Origin: Bifidobacterium simiarum
GTDB lineage: Bacteria > Actinomycetota > Actinomycetes > Actinomycetales > Bifidobacteriaceae
DNA: 64,000 bases
Direction: 5' to 3'
NCBI RefSeq assembly: GCF_002802905.1
Contig: NZ_PEBK01000003.1
Span: forward strand, 135,843-199,842
Below, piece after piece: positions 19,901-28,277 of the stretch (position 1 is the stretch's first letter; each line of letters begins with the position of its first letter). The position numbers and the translations under genes are program-made. The notes beneath the pieces are model-generated. The model ran no database searches and was not told where the DNA came from. It was given only the letters and a program-made list of their open reading frames with translations.

Positions 19901-21133
19901 TTTCGCGGACGCTCCTCCGGTAGCGTCCATGCCGAAATCCCGTTGGAACATGCGGAACGCGCCGGGGCTGGCGCCTCGCCATGCGTAGATCGACTGGAAC
20001 GGGTCGCCCACCGCGTTCACCGCCGACGTCGGGCCGGACGCCGGTCCCCTCTCGCCGTCGACGTGGAACAGCGCGGCCAGCAACGAGGCCTGTGTGGTGG
20101 AGGTGTCCTGATATTCGTCGAGGAACACATGCGAGTACCGGCGTCGGTATTCCGCGCCGATCGAGGGGAATCGGCGGACGAGCTGGTAGGCGGCGATGGT
20201 GAAGTCGCTGAATTCCGCCATGTTCTCACGGCGCTTGGCCTCTTGGAATTCCTCGGCCAGGGTGAGCAGGATCTCCCGACGGCGCACCACGCCGAGCAGG
20301 GTGTTCGCGTTGAAGACCATGAGCTGCCGGCAGTTGCGCTCGTAGTCGGCGAGCTTGGCGGCCCAGTCCTCGTCGGTGTCCTTCTTGCGCCGGGTGGGGT
20401 ACTTGGTCTTCGGCGCTTGATCGGGAACCTCGCGGTCTCCGATCAAGGTCACGAGACGGCGTTCGAAGGCGGAGTCCCAGCGACGGATGCGGGTCACGGC
20501 GTCGTGGAACGACATGCAGTCCCCGCCGATCATGGAGCTGGCGATGGCTGAGCTCAGCGTCAGCATACGGTCCACGACGGTGGAGAAGGCGCCCATGTCT
20601 TCGCCGGAGGCGTCGGAGCCACTTCCAGCGGCCGGTCCGCCAGCGGAGCTCCCGGTTCCGTCCGATGTCCCTGCCCCGTCTGATGCTCCGGCACCGCCGA
20701 ACAGCAGGTCCATGTGCCGGCCGATCACGTCGCTGGCCAGCTGGTAGGCGCCGGCGGCGCTGAGCGGCTGCGTGTTCTGGTCCATGCCCACCAGAAGGCC
20801 GTACTGCCGGACGATGGACTGGAAGAACGCGTCGTAGGTGAAGATCTCCGGTTTGAGGAACGCCCGATCGGGATCCCCTCCCGCCGCGCTGGCTCCCGAC
20901 GTCGTTGATCCCAGCACGGCGGCCGAGACGCGGGAGAGCAGTTCCGAGGCCGCCTTGCGGGTGAAGGTGAGGCCCAGAATCCGTTCCGCGGGCACGCCCT
21001 GTTCGATCAGCGCGATGATCCTCCGGGTCATGGTGAAGGTTTTGCCGGAGCCGGCTCCGGCGACCACCAGCACGTTGTCGTCGACGGGAGCGTCGATCAC
21101 CGCCGCCTGTTCCTCGGTGGGTACGAATATCAT
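16976..21133 (-). CDS. AdnB-like ATP-dependent helicase-nuclease subunit (UvrD/RecB family)
   Basis: This 1385-aa protein couples a superfamily 1 helicase to a RecB-type nuclease. Motifs in order: Q motif Gln9; Walker A AGAGSGKT (25-32); LTFTRKAA (near 57); Walker B DEYQDTS (near 337); GDPFQSIYAWRGA; motif V SIHQSKGLEWD (near 778); motif VI YVALTRARK (near 938). The C-terminal nuclease has GKLDAVF, VIDWKTG and QLDMYR (1280-1327), the Asp-Lys catalytic set. The start at 21133 overlaps the upstream gene stop (ATGA); an in-frame extension lies inside that gene and is rejected. By family and order it resembles mycobacterial AdnB, which resects double-strand breaks with AdnA. Confidence 0.85.
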   Translation of the reverse strand: MIFVPTEEQAAVIDAPVDDNVLVVAGAGSGKTFTMTRRIIALIEQGVPAERILGLTFTRKAASELLSRVSAAVLGSTTSGASAAGGDPDRAFLKPEIFTYDAFFQSIVRQYGLLVGMDQNTQPLSAAGAYQLASDVIGRHMDLLFGGAGASDGAGTSDGTGSSAGGPAAGSGSDASGEDMGAFSTVVDRMLTLSSAIASSMIGGDCMSFHDAVTRIRRWDSAFERRLVTLIGDREVPDQAPKTKYPTRRKKDTDEDWAAKLADYERNCRQLMVFNANTLLGVVRRREILLTLAEEFQEAKRRENMAEFSDFTIAAYQLVRRFPSIGAEYRRRYSHVFLDEYQDTSTTQASLLAALFHVDGERGPASGPTSAVNAVGDPFQSIYAWRGASPGAFRMFQRDFGMDATGGASAKPRPLSLTRRNSRLVLEAANDLTIPLRQAPKRPGSSLMREVDVPALTCLPDADLGTLGVLGFTNLGQEIDAVVRFAHQVIAQIDAETEGNGRGEAARSARDSGPHVAVLFRSKIPMPRYRAALEASGLTCEVVGYSALLEQPQVRDLLALLHAVSDHTDSASLMRLLATPRFGLGSDDLTALAGLAERANLEYRYRALAEAGVVPANMPRERWSGLVAEHRDRIPNGVFLADVLLGDDLAVKLTRSFSERGRRLILRAASVLRDVERAMHRPLPDVIRCAVEALDLDIDTVVAQAIASGGVEDSPTVSQSPMQAILDLTASYMQEIPETSSPSLRGFMAWVDALGTVPETAAAHIDEHVDVTLMSIHQSKGLEWDAVAIVGMKQRAFPSSQGDYLSVKPDPDQPGGVRDGVWTPPQYRESAHVWLEDPTAVPVPVRADAGILPRFPHDMDVDADKTAGAVADADAFDLDEIDSLERLQREVFGFEGLEGFEALMGETDSSSAEGGSGMYLSQREEYGRRLHADERRLAYVALTRARKAALLTFSATGDESAVPAPDAKPLDAEAKASNFWMEMHEAFVARPEAVREPTGIDMNEVDRARKDAVAGFFIGDHAQDYENAVVSGQLTDPALGDDMHADDLPWPSPLGRRTVETLRASARAVTEARRHMTAQGEDGNTPASGGLLDYARQMTAMRSDGFGADDETDAAALDALRNKGERILAGSRQNVTAIQARAGMMDDHEALTYWSGIVRPIPRVASPNAQAGTLFHDWAARFLLPQDIDGENDGGALAETRQAMIDELDAAETSAAGTGTDGTGTDETNTAESKTIEPNPDGLPLEMLRWRRRLASSPWAGRRVVAVERPIVADIGGLIVNGKLDAVFEGGIDPHDETKRLTVIDWKTGARPRTAPDVRRKLAQLDMYRLLLSRLEGIPLDAIDAALYYVSVADERQRQLRAEPKTEAEIIAEMALGMPEQSDDD

Positions 21134-24100
21134 GCGTTCACCTCCATAACCGATCGCACTTCGCCGGCGCAGGCCGGGCAGCAGTGCCGCATACGGCAGA
21201 ATTTGACGTGTTCGGGATCCGGATGCGCCAGCAGGGTCTCGGAGCGCAGCGCCCCGGCCGCATACAGCACGCGGGCGATCATCGTCAGCGACCACATGGT
21301 CTGGCCTCCCCTCTCGCCCAGGAACCGCTCCCATGCCTTCTCCCCGATGACTTCGGGACGTTCCTCCGGCAACGGCGGCTCCTCGAACAGCCTCGACAGC
21401 TCCTTGACCTTGTATCTCGGGTGGAACGGCTCGTCGGTGATCCGGCCTCCGGAGAACAGCGCGGGCTGATAGCTGCCTTCCGGCGCGGAATAGTGCGAGG
21501 GATCGGGCCGAGAGGCCACGAAGAACAGCCCCGACTGCGCGACCGGCGTCATCGTGGCCCTGCCGCCGTCGACAGCCACGACGCCGCCATCGGGTCCGTT
21601 GACCCGCCCATTGGCCGGTCCGCCCGACTGACCACCCGCATGGTAGCGCAGGCCCATCTGGTAGCACACCAGCTGAAGATCGCTGAATCCCTGCAGGGCG
21701 GTGCGTTCCCGGCCCGTCTTGTAGTCGACCAGACGGATGATCCTGCCATGTTCCGTTTCGCGGATCTCCTCGCGGTCGATGCGGCCGGTCAGCCGGATCG
21801 TGAGATCCGGGCTCATGCCGTCGGGCCATCCGCCCACCAGCAGGCCCATCAGCGCGTACAACTCGCCGGCTTCGACCGGCTCCCGCCCCGGAATGGCGTT
21901 GTAGTCACGCAGGATGTCTTCGAAGCCGAATCTCGCGAGGAACGGCAGCTCGCACCTCGCCGCGATGAGCCGGCCCACGTCCACGGATGCCGAGGGGAAC
22001 CGTGCGTAGCCGCGCTCGTTGCTGTGGACAAAGTACCGTGCGATGTTGCGCAGGGCCTCCTGCGCCGATTCGTCCTTGCGGCTGGCCGCATACCGGTCGG
22101 GCACACCGGGCACGCCGGACGGATCGATGCGCAGCTCCTGATAGATCTCCATCATGCGCGCGGTGATGAGCTCCACGCGGATCTCGGCGGGCTGGTCGGC
22201 CTGATATTCGGGCAGGTCGAGGCCTTCCTCGCTGGCCCGTCGCGCCACTTCGTGGATGATGGTGCCGAATCCGGAGACCACGCTGGAGGATCGCGGCCCG
22301 GCGAACCGGTTTTCCATCATCCAGCACACCGGGCACGCCCAGATGCCGTCCACCGCGGACGGCGACAGGATCACGGTGGTCGAGGTCACGGGTTCGGGGT
22401 TGGCCACGACCGCTCCACCGGGGACGGCCGGTTCCGTCGTGGGCTCGATGTCGTCAACGTCGGGTTCGCCGTCGTCGTACAGGAACGGCCAGTTCCGCGG
22501 ATCGGCCTCGGTCTGCCCGCGGTCGGCGAGATAGGCCAGGGTCTCGGCGGCGTCCCGCATCGCATCCTCGGAGATCATGGTGTCCTTGGAGATCACAGTG
22601 CCCTTGGAGATCACAGTGCCCTTGGAAATCACAGTGCCCTCTCCGTTCGCCGGCGACTCGTCGATTCGCTGCGACTCGCCGGCGGCAAGCGTGCGCCGCG
22701 CCGCGGTGACGAGACCGCGCATGCTGAGTTCCAGTCCCGAGTACTCACCGCTCTGGCCGACTTCGGCGTAGTCCGCCGACTCATAGGAGAACCGTTCGGG
22801 CAGGAATCCGTACAGGAAGTCGGACGGCGTGTGATCGTCGTCGAGCACGGCACTGAGATACACGCTGCGCGCGGCCCGCGTCAACGCCACCAGTAGACCC
22901 TTCTTTTCGGCGGCGAGCACCGGCATGACCGTGGAGAAACGGCGGTCCCCGACCGTCGGGCTCGTGCCGGCGCCGTCGAGGCGGCCGCGCAGCATGACGT
23001 CCGCCAGTGATTCGGCGCCGAACATCGTATTGCGTGCGGCCAGATTGGGCCATACCCCCTGTTGCATGGCGGGCAGCCAGACCCGCTTCCAACTGCGCCC
23101 GGCCGCGCCGGCGGGCGTGGTGAGGCTGACCGCATCCTCGACCGGTCCGACGTGCGCCAGCGAATCCGCTTCGATCTGCAGGGCCCTCACCCGGGACATG
23201 AAATCGCGGATGCCGTGCTCGACGGAGCCTCTGGCACGAGAGCCATCCTTCCCCTCGGCACCAATGGTTGCCGAGCCGCCGGCCCCTTCCGCGAACTGGA
23301 ACAGCCGCATGGCGGCGTCAAGACGGTCGTTGGCCTCGCGGCCCTCCTCGCCGTCGATCAGGGCCATGCGCTGCCATCGTGCGGCCACGTCGCACGCCTG
23401 CCATGCCGTCCACAGCACATACTGGGGTCCCGCGGCCGTGCCCGACGAGATCGCCGGCAGCGCATGGATCTCGTCGGCGATGGCCTGCACCGCCTGCCAG
23501 AGCCGTTCGAAGGATCGCGCATCGGGATCCCGCCAATCGCCGTGGGAGCCGCACACGGACTGCACGGCATCCAGCACGAGATCGGCACGTTCGCCGCCCA
23601 ATGACAGCAACAGGTACAGCGACTCCACGTCGAGGGCCGGCGTGGCTTCGGGAGCCGGTGCGCCCGAGACGCCGCCGACCAGCGAATCATCGATGGTCAG
23701 GCCATTCGCCCCGGCGTCCATGTCATGCGCCTTGGCCTCGGCCGATCGCCACTGCCGGTAGACGTCATCCCATGCAGCGACCAAGGCCGAAAGGCCCTTC
23801 GCCCCGGTATCCGCCGATTGCTGGACGGCCGGCTCGGACGAATCGGCCGACGTATCGGCCGCGTTCTCCCTGACCGCCTGTTCCCCGGCCGCGCTCTCCC
23901 CGGTCACCTGTGCCAGAGATTCCAATGCCTGCAATGCGGCACCCACCGAGGAGACCCGCACCGGACGCCCGTCATGGCGGTCGGTCGCCCCCACCGTGAA
24001 CAGCGGCGAGCGCAGTGCCGTCAGCGCGCAGGATCGGACCTTCGCAGCCGCGCCACGCGGATCCGACCGCCATCCCGCGATGCCTTCCCGCCGCATGAGG

Positions 24101-25770
24101 GCCAGTTCGATCAGCGCGAACAGTCCCCGGACGAACGGCTCATCCTTCAGCGGCCGGGTCACCGAGGAATAGCGCACCGGCACTCCTTCGCGACGCAGCC
24201 GTTCGCCGAACACCCGCACCGTGGCGTTGTCGTGGGCGATCAGCGCCAGATCGTTCCACCGGTCCCCATCGACGATGCGGGCCCGCTTGATGCGCCACAC
24301 CACGTCGTCCATCTCCTCGGCCGCACTGCGGTACAGGGCGCTGCCGACCGTGCCGTCGCGCAGTCTCGGATCGGTTTCGCTCAGAGGGACGATGGGTGCG
24401 GCACCCGGCATCATCGGCAGTTTGCCGGGCCGCTGCGGCAATGGCGTGGGATCATCCTCGACCGAGGAAATGCCCAGCGACACCCGGGCCGAAAGCAGCC
24501 CGAGGTACGTATCCTCCCGCACGCATGCCTCACTCGCCTCGCCGGTCTCTTGGCCATCCTCGTGACCTTCCGGTGTGGGGACGAGCGTGACGACCATGCC
24601 GCCGAGCCGTCCCAGATCCCGATCGTTCACCGATTCGGACGGCCCAGCCGATTCTGGCGACACCACCGATTCAGGCGTCTGCGATGCCGGCGCCGTGGGA
24701 ATCCTAAGGAACAGGAATTCGGGGTAGGAACCGCGGAACGCCTGCACGGCCTCGTCGGGATTGCCGGTCATGACCAGCACGCATTCCCGGGAGGCGAGCC
24801 GCTGGAGGAACGCCATGCCGGCAAGCGTCATATCCTGCGCGTCATCGACGATCACGGCCCTCGGCAGCTCGTCGTCGGACAGGGCATCGACCGACCGGGA
24901 GCCTTCTACCAGCAGTCGTGAGGAGTCCAGACGGAACTCGTCGGGATAGGCCCGGCCGATGGCCTCGATGTATTCCGCGCGCAGGGCGAAGGCCAGCCTC
25001 CATTGGGCCGCCAGACGCTCGACCCGCTCCCCCGACCGACCGGCGTCCCCGGCGTCGGCCAGAGCCCCGATGATCGCATCCTCCTTGCCGCGGGAGGCGC
25101 CGAGCTCGTTCATCCTCGCCAGCATGTCACGCAGCTGGGAGACGAATTCCGCGCTGATGCCACGAATGAGCACGGCCTCGCTGGTCGCGCCGGCGCCCGC
25201 CCCGCCCGGATTCGCGATCGCATCCGACTCAGCAGGCCCATCCGACTCAACGGTCGCCATCGCCGAGGGGGCCACCACCAGTCGGGCCCAGTCCGGTTCG
25301 GCGAAGTACCGCATGAGCAGATGACAGGTGTCGCACTGGTCGCCGGCCCGCACATGATCGACGTGCACGGCCAGCACCGACCGCAGCAGCGCGTCCTGTT
25401 CCGCACCATTGAGCAGTTTCGGCATCGGACGGCCGGCATGGGACCGTTCCAGGGCGATCATGCGGAACGCGAGCGCCGACAGCGTGGTCACCGGTCTGGC
25501 CTGCGAGGTCGCGCCAAGATCGGCGATCACCCGACGGTTCAGCGCATCGGCCCGCAGTCGGTCGGAAACGACCATCACCGATCGCTCGTCGCCGAATCCG
25601 TCGATCGCCTCGCGCAGCGCCCTCAACGCAAAGGTGGTCTTGCCACATCGGGGCGCACCCACCGCCAGCAGCGTACGGGTCGGCCTGGCCTCGTCATCGA
25701 GCGGTTCGCCGTCGAATAGGCGGCGAACGAGTCGTATGGCGTCATCCGTGGTGATTCGTGGTCCTGTCAT
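21130..25770 (-). CDS. AdnA-like helicase-nuclease subunit with probable iron-sulfur nuclease
   Basis: This 1546-aa partner has a Walker A of GAPRCGKT (38-45), a Walker B-like VDDAQD (near 307), the motif VI LLVALTRAARS (near 962) and a C-terminal nuclease with GRIDREE (near 1328) and VDYKTG (near 1348), then QLVCYQ. One Cys pair (CPVC, near 1144) precedes the nuclease and CRMRHCCPAC follows it (near 1529), the split pattern of AddB/AdnA-type 4Fe-4S nucleases. The motor is divergent. The gene is coupled to the AdnB-like one. A run of 18-bp repeats encodes a GTVISK linker near 1045-1068. Confidence 0.82.
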   Translation of the reverse strand: MTGPRITTDDAIRLVRRLFDGEPLDDEARPTRTLLAVGAPRCGKTTFALRALREAIDGFGDERSVMVVSDRLRADALNRRVIADLGATSQARPVTTLSALAFRMIALERSHAGRPMPKLLNGAEQDALLRSVLAVHVDHVRAGDQCDTCHLLMRYFAEPDWARLVVAPSAMATVESDGPAESDAIANPGGAGAGATSEAVLIRGISAEFVSQLRDMLARMNELGASRGKEDAIIGALADAGDAGRSGERVERLAAQWRLAFALRAEYIEAIGRAYPDEFRLDSSRLLVEGSRSVDALSDDELPRAVIVDDAQDMTLAGMAFLQRLASRECVLVMTGNPDEAVQAFRGSYPEFLFLRIPTAPASQTPESVVSPESAGPSESVNDRDLGRLGGMVVTLVPTPEGHEDGQETGEASEACVREDTYLGLLSARVSLGISSVEDDPTPLPQRPGKLPMMPGAAPIVPLSETDPRLRDGTVGSALYRSAAEEMDDVVWRIKRARIVDGDRWNDLALIAHDNATVRVFGERLRREGVPVRYSSVTRPLKDEPFVRGLFALIELALMRREGIAGWRSDPRGAAAKVRSCALTALRSPLFTVGATDRHDGRPVRVSSVGAALQALESLAQVTGESAAGEQAVRENAADTSADSSEPAVQQSADTGAKGLSALVAAWDDVYRQWRSAEAKAHDMDAGANGLTIDDSLVGGVSGAPAPEATPALDVESLYLLLSLGGERADLVLDAVQSVCGSHGDWRDPDARSFERLWQAVQAIADEIHALPAISSGTAAGPQYVLWTAWQACDVAARWQRMALIDGEEGREANDRLDAAMRLFQFAEGAGGSATIGAEGKDGSRARGSVEHGIRDFMSRVRALQIEADSLAHVGPVEDAVSLTTPAGAAGRSWKRVWLPAMQQGVWPNLAARNTMFGAESLADVMLRGRLDGAGTSPTVGDRRFSTVMPVLAAEKKGLLVALTRAARSVYLSAVLDDDHTPSDFLYGFLPERFSYESADYAEVGQSGEYSGLELSMRGLVTAARRTLAAGESQRIDESPANGEGTVISKGTVISKGTVISKDTMISEDAMRDAAETLAYLADRGQTEADPRNWPFLYDDGEPDVDDIEPTTEPAVPGGAVVANPEPVTSTTVILSPSAVDGIWACPVCWMMENRFAGPRSSSVVSGFGTIIHEVARRASEEGLDLPEYQADQPAEIRVELITARMMEIYQELRIDPSGVPGVPDRYAASRKDESAQEALRNIARYFVHSNERGYARFPSASVDVGRLIAARCELPFLARFGFEDILRDYNAIPGREPVEAGELYALMGLLVGGWPDGMSPDLTIRLTGRIDREEIRETEHGRIIRLVDYKTGRERTALQGFSDLQLVCYQMGLRYHAGGQSGGPANGRVNGPDGGVVAVDGGRATMTPVAQSGLFFVASRPDPSHYSAPEGSYQPALFSGGRITDEPFHPRYKVKELSRLFEEPPLPEERPEVIGEKAWERFLGERGGQTMWSLTMIARVLYAAGALRSETLLAHPDPEHVKFCRMRHCCPACAGEVRSVMEVNA
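22567..22637. repeat. 18-bp in-frame tandem repeat inside the AdnA-like gene
   Basis: Three near-identical copies of CCTTGGAGATCACAGTGC and one diverged unit lie head to tail. On the coding (minus) strand they encode GTVISK repeats. Because the unit is a multiple of three, copy-number change keeps the frame. Confidence 0.85.
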
Positions 25771-25796
25771 GTCATCAGCCTAAATCCGGTCCGAAG

Positions 25797-25820
25797 AAAC
25801 AGGGAGATATCTCCCTGTTT
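25797..25820 (-). terminator. Perfect 24-bp palindrome between the beta-lactamase-fold gene and adnA
   Basis: AAACAGGGAGAT and its exact inverse meet with no spacer. As RNA the arms AAACAGGGAG/CTCCCTGTTT would leave an ATAT loop, followed on the minus strand by TTCTT. It could end the upstream transcript. A perfect palindrome 27 bases before the adnA start also fits an operator. Both readings are open. Confidence 0.55.
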
Positions 25821-25888
25821 TTCCGCCGCCCGGCGTTTCGCGAACCATCATGCCCCGGATACCCCATACCCGGGCATGCAATCCACCG

Positions 25889-26896
25889 TCACCGCAAGGA
25901 CCGCCAGACCATAGCCGAGATCTCGCGCACCTGCCCCTGCGCGGTATCGTTCTCCACTCCGTCGCTCATCACCACGAGCACATACGGCCGCGACGCGTAG
26001 ACGATCGCGGCGTCGTTCTCCACCCCCGGAATCTCGCCGGTCTTGTTGGCCACCTTCGTCCCCTCGGGCACGCCGGCGGGGATCTTGGCCCGATGACGCT
26101 GATCGAGCAGCAGCGAAAGCATCCGGTCGCTGTAGGCCTTCGACACCAACTCGCCACGCCATGCCAGATCCAGGAACCGCCCGCAATCCGAAACCGACGT
26201 GTGTTTGAGCGATGAATCATGGGTCCCGGAGTCGTACAGCAGATCACCCATCGCCGTCCGTCCGAACCCGTGCTCGGCCGCGATCCGGTTCACCACCGCC
26301 AATCCGGCCCGCGCATCGGACCCGCCGAGCCGCATGACCAGCGCATTGGTCGCCTGATTCGAGCTTTCGGTGATCATCTGCCGCAGCAGCCCGTCCACGT
26401 CGGCGGAATCGGCCAGTCTCCCCTGATCCATGCGCTCGTACACCGCCAGCATCACGTACAGCTTGATCAGCGATGCGGATTTGCCCTGCCGGTCGTTCAC
26501 CGCGATCTCGGCCCCGGTGTTCAGATCCCGCACATACGCCGACCAGTCTCCCCCGTAATCGGCGAATCGCCGGGACAGCGAGCCGGCAAGCGCGTCGAGA
26601 TCACGCTGACGCGTCTGCCGGGCGACCAGCGTGGCATTCGCCGAGGGCACGGCCGCGGCCCGTTTGACGCCGTCGGCCGCGGTGGTGTTCCCACCGGCGG
26701 ACGCGGCACCATCGGCGGACGCGGCACCATCGGCGGACGCAGCACCATCGGCGGACGCCGCCCCACCGGATGACGCAGCACCACCGGAAAGGCCGTCACC
26801 ACCATGCAGCGCCACCGCCGCCACGATCGCCGCCACCAACATCACCGACAGCGCCACCGCCGCCACGACACCGATCCTGCGCAAAAACACCGTCAT
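25889..26896 (-). CDS. Membrane-anchored class A beta-lactamase-fold serine hydrolase
   Basis: The 335 aa starting at 26896 (an earlier in-frame start would add a low-complexity shadow region) open with RRIGVVAAVALSVMLVAAIV, a signal anchor. A repetitive Gly/Ala/Asp linker (GAASAD units) follows. The domain has the SxxK motif SLIK (near 142), SSN in the SDN position (near 177) and KTG (near 285). I see no Glu of the omega-loop ExxLN motif, so penicillin hydrolysis is doubtful; a wall-related hydrolase or a sensor is as likely. It is divergent from the kinase gene, about 230 bases away. Confidence 0.8.
   Translation of the reverse strand: MTVFLRRIGVVAAVALSVMLVAAIVAAVALHGGDGLSGGAASSGGAASADGAASADGAASADGAASAGGNTTAADGVKRAAAVPSANATLVARQTRQRDLDALAGSLSRRFADYGGDWSAYVRDLNTGAEIAVNDRQGKSASLIKLYVMLAVYERMDQGRLADSADVDGLLRQMITESSNQATNALVMRLGGSDARAGLAVVNRIAAEHGFGRTAMGDLLYDSGTHDSSLKHTSVSDCGRFLDLAWRGELVSKAYSDRMLSLLLDQRHRAKIPAGVPEGTKVANKTGEIPGVENDAAIVYASRPYVLVVMSDGVENDTAQGQVREISAMVWRSLR
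26703..26774. repeat. 18-bp in-frame tandem repeat in the linker of the serine hydrolase
   Basis: Four units of the type GCGGCACCATCGGCGGAC, the last two diverged. They encode the ADGAAS repeats linking the signal anchor to the catalytic domain. Confidence 0.85.
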
Positions 26897-27127
26897 GCTA
26901 TTAGTATGCGAACCAACGCCACAACGCCATAACCGCACGGCACGCCGCAACACCGCAACACCTTGTGCGGCACGCCGCAACACCACAACACCGCAACGCC
27001 ACCACGACGCCAAGCCACCACGACGCAACGCCAACAACCCAGCAACACAACAACCCCGCAACACAACAACCCCGCAGCCCCGTAACCCATACCCCCACAC
27101 CACCGCCGCCGACCGTAAGGAGCGCCC
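26897..27127. repeat. C/A-rich low-complexity intergenic DNA before the kinase gene
   Basis: The divergent promoter region is nearly all C and A on the plus strand with many CAACACC and CAACACAACAACCCCG words, several exactly repeated (for example near 27047 and 27062). It must contain promoters for both directions, but I could not place them. A clear ribosome binding site (TAAGGAG) precedes the kinase ATG. Confidence 0.6.
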
Positions 27128-28030
27128 ATGACCGCCGAGCCACCATCGCTGCCTGGCTACGACTATGTGCGCACGCTCAGCGCCGGCGGCGACGCCACGG
27201 TGTTCCTGTACCGGCAGCGCACGCCGGACCGCCCGGTCGCCGTCAAGGTCAGCAACGGCCGGCTCACCGACCGTCGGGCGCGCATGCGGCTGCGCACCGA
27301 AACCAGCTTCATGGCCGACTGCTCCGACCACCCGCATATCCCGACCATCTACGAGTCCGGCGTCACCGACGACGACCGCGGGTATCTGGTGATGGAATAC
27401 GCCGCCGGCGGCAGCTACAAGGAGTTCATCCGCATCAGCCGGCTCACCGCCGATCAGGCGCTCACCGTGGGCATCCAGATCGCCGGGGCGCTGTACTGCG
27501 TCCATCTCAAGGGCATCATCCACCGTGACATCAAGCCGGGCAACATCGTATTGAGCGACCGGGGCAATCCCATGCTCTCGGATTTCGGCATCGCGGCCAG
27601 CATCTATTCGGCGAAGCGGGCCGAAGGCTTCTCCACGCCGTGGGCCGCCCCCGAGGTGCTGTCCGGCGTTTCAGGCGGTTCGGAGGCGTCCGACATCTAC
27701 TCGCTGGGCGCCACGCTGTATGCGCTGCTGGTGGGGCATTCGCCGTTCGAATACGGGTATCGGGTGGCCGACAGCCACGAGCTGGCGAGGGTCATCATCG
27801 GCCGCGAGCTGCCGCGTATCCGCCGCGACGACGTGCCCGAGGCGTTCGAGGCGGTGCTGCGGAAGGCGATGAGCAAGCGTCCCGAGGACCGCTACCCGTC
27901 GGCATTGGCCTTCGCCCGCGCCATGCAGGCGGTGCAGCAGCGGTGCTATCGGCATCAGACGCCGGTGACCGCCGACGGCGTGCCACCGTATCCGCCGCCG
28001 GCACCGCCTGCCCCATCCCCGTCCGCATAA
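27128..28030 (+). CDS. Soluble Hanks-type Ser/Thr protein kinase (no PASTA, no membrane segment)
   Basis: The 300 aa form one kinase domain. The Gly-rich loop is degenerate (LSAGGDATVFLY), the ATP-anchoring Lys is in VAVKV (Lys40), the catalytic loop is HRDIKPGN (near 133-140) and the metal motif is SDFGIA (near 152). SDIYSLGATLYALLVG is the normal F-helix region. The end is Pro-rich (PPYPPPAPPAPSPSA) with no transmembrane helix, unlike PknA/PknB. It precedes a PP2C phosphatase and a CmpB-family membrane protein, so it probably works with them; the substrate is unknown. Confidence 0.93.
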   Translation: MTAEPPSLPGYDYVRTLSAGGDATVFLYRQRTPDRPVAVKVSNGRLTDRRARMRLRTETSFMADCSDHPHIPTIYESGVTDDDRGYLVMEYAAGGSYKEFIRISRLTADQALTVGIQIAGALYCVHLKGIIHRDIKPGNIVLSDRGNPMLSDFGIAASIYSAKRAEGFSTPWAAPEVLSGVSGGSEASDIYSLGATLYALLVGHSPFEYGYRVADSHELARVIIGRELPRIRRDDVPEAFEAVLRKAMSKRPEDRYPSALAFARAMQAVQQRCYRHQTPVTADGVPPYPPPAPPAPSPSA

Positions 28031-28150
28031 TCCCCATCGTTATCCGCATAATCACCCGCGCCACCCCTGTCCGGTGGCCGCCTATGCTGGTAAAACCGTA
28101 CGCGGGGTATCTTCTCGCCTCCCGCCGATCGCCGGATGAGGTCCGGCATG

Positions 28151-28210
28151 AACCGATACGAACCGGCACGAACCGATACGAACCGGCACGAACCGATACG
28201 GACCGGCACG
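28151..28210. repeat. Three tandem 20-bp units between the kinase and phosphatase genes
   Basis: AACCGATACGAACCGGCACG occurs twice exactly and a third time with one change, with degenerate copies on both sides. The array is transcribed if the two genes share an mRNA. There is no open reading frame and no spacer, so it is not a CRISPR. Confidence 0.9.
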
Positions 28211-28277
28211 AAACGGCCCGATCCGGCGCGGGATGGCGAAGACGTTGGCGAAGAATCGACAGGAAAGAAGCCCAGAC

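Noticed and set aside
21134..21829. N-terminal extension of the AdnB-like frame to 21829
   Set aside because: It overlaps the C-terminal part of the AdnA-like gene and has unlike composition. The ATG at 21133 overlaps the upstream stop and begins at the helicase Q motif.
26897..27523. N-terminal extension of the serine hydrolase frame
   Set aside because: It runs into the divergent kinase gene and encodes low-complexity Val/Cys/Gly sequence. The ATG at 26896 starts directly at a signal anchor.
28151..28210. Possible CRISPR array
   Set aside because: The 20-bp units are directly adjacent with no unique spacers and no cas genes are in the window.
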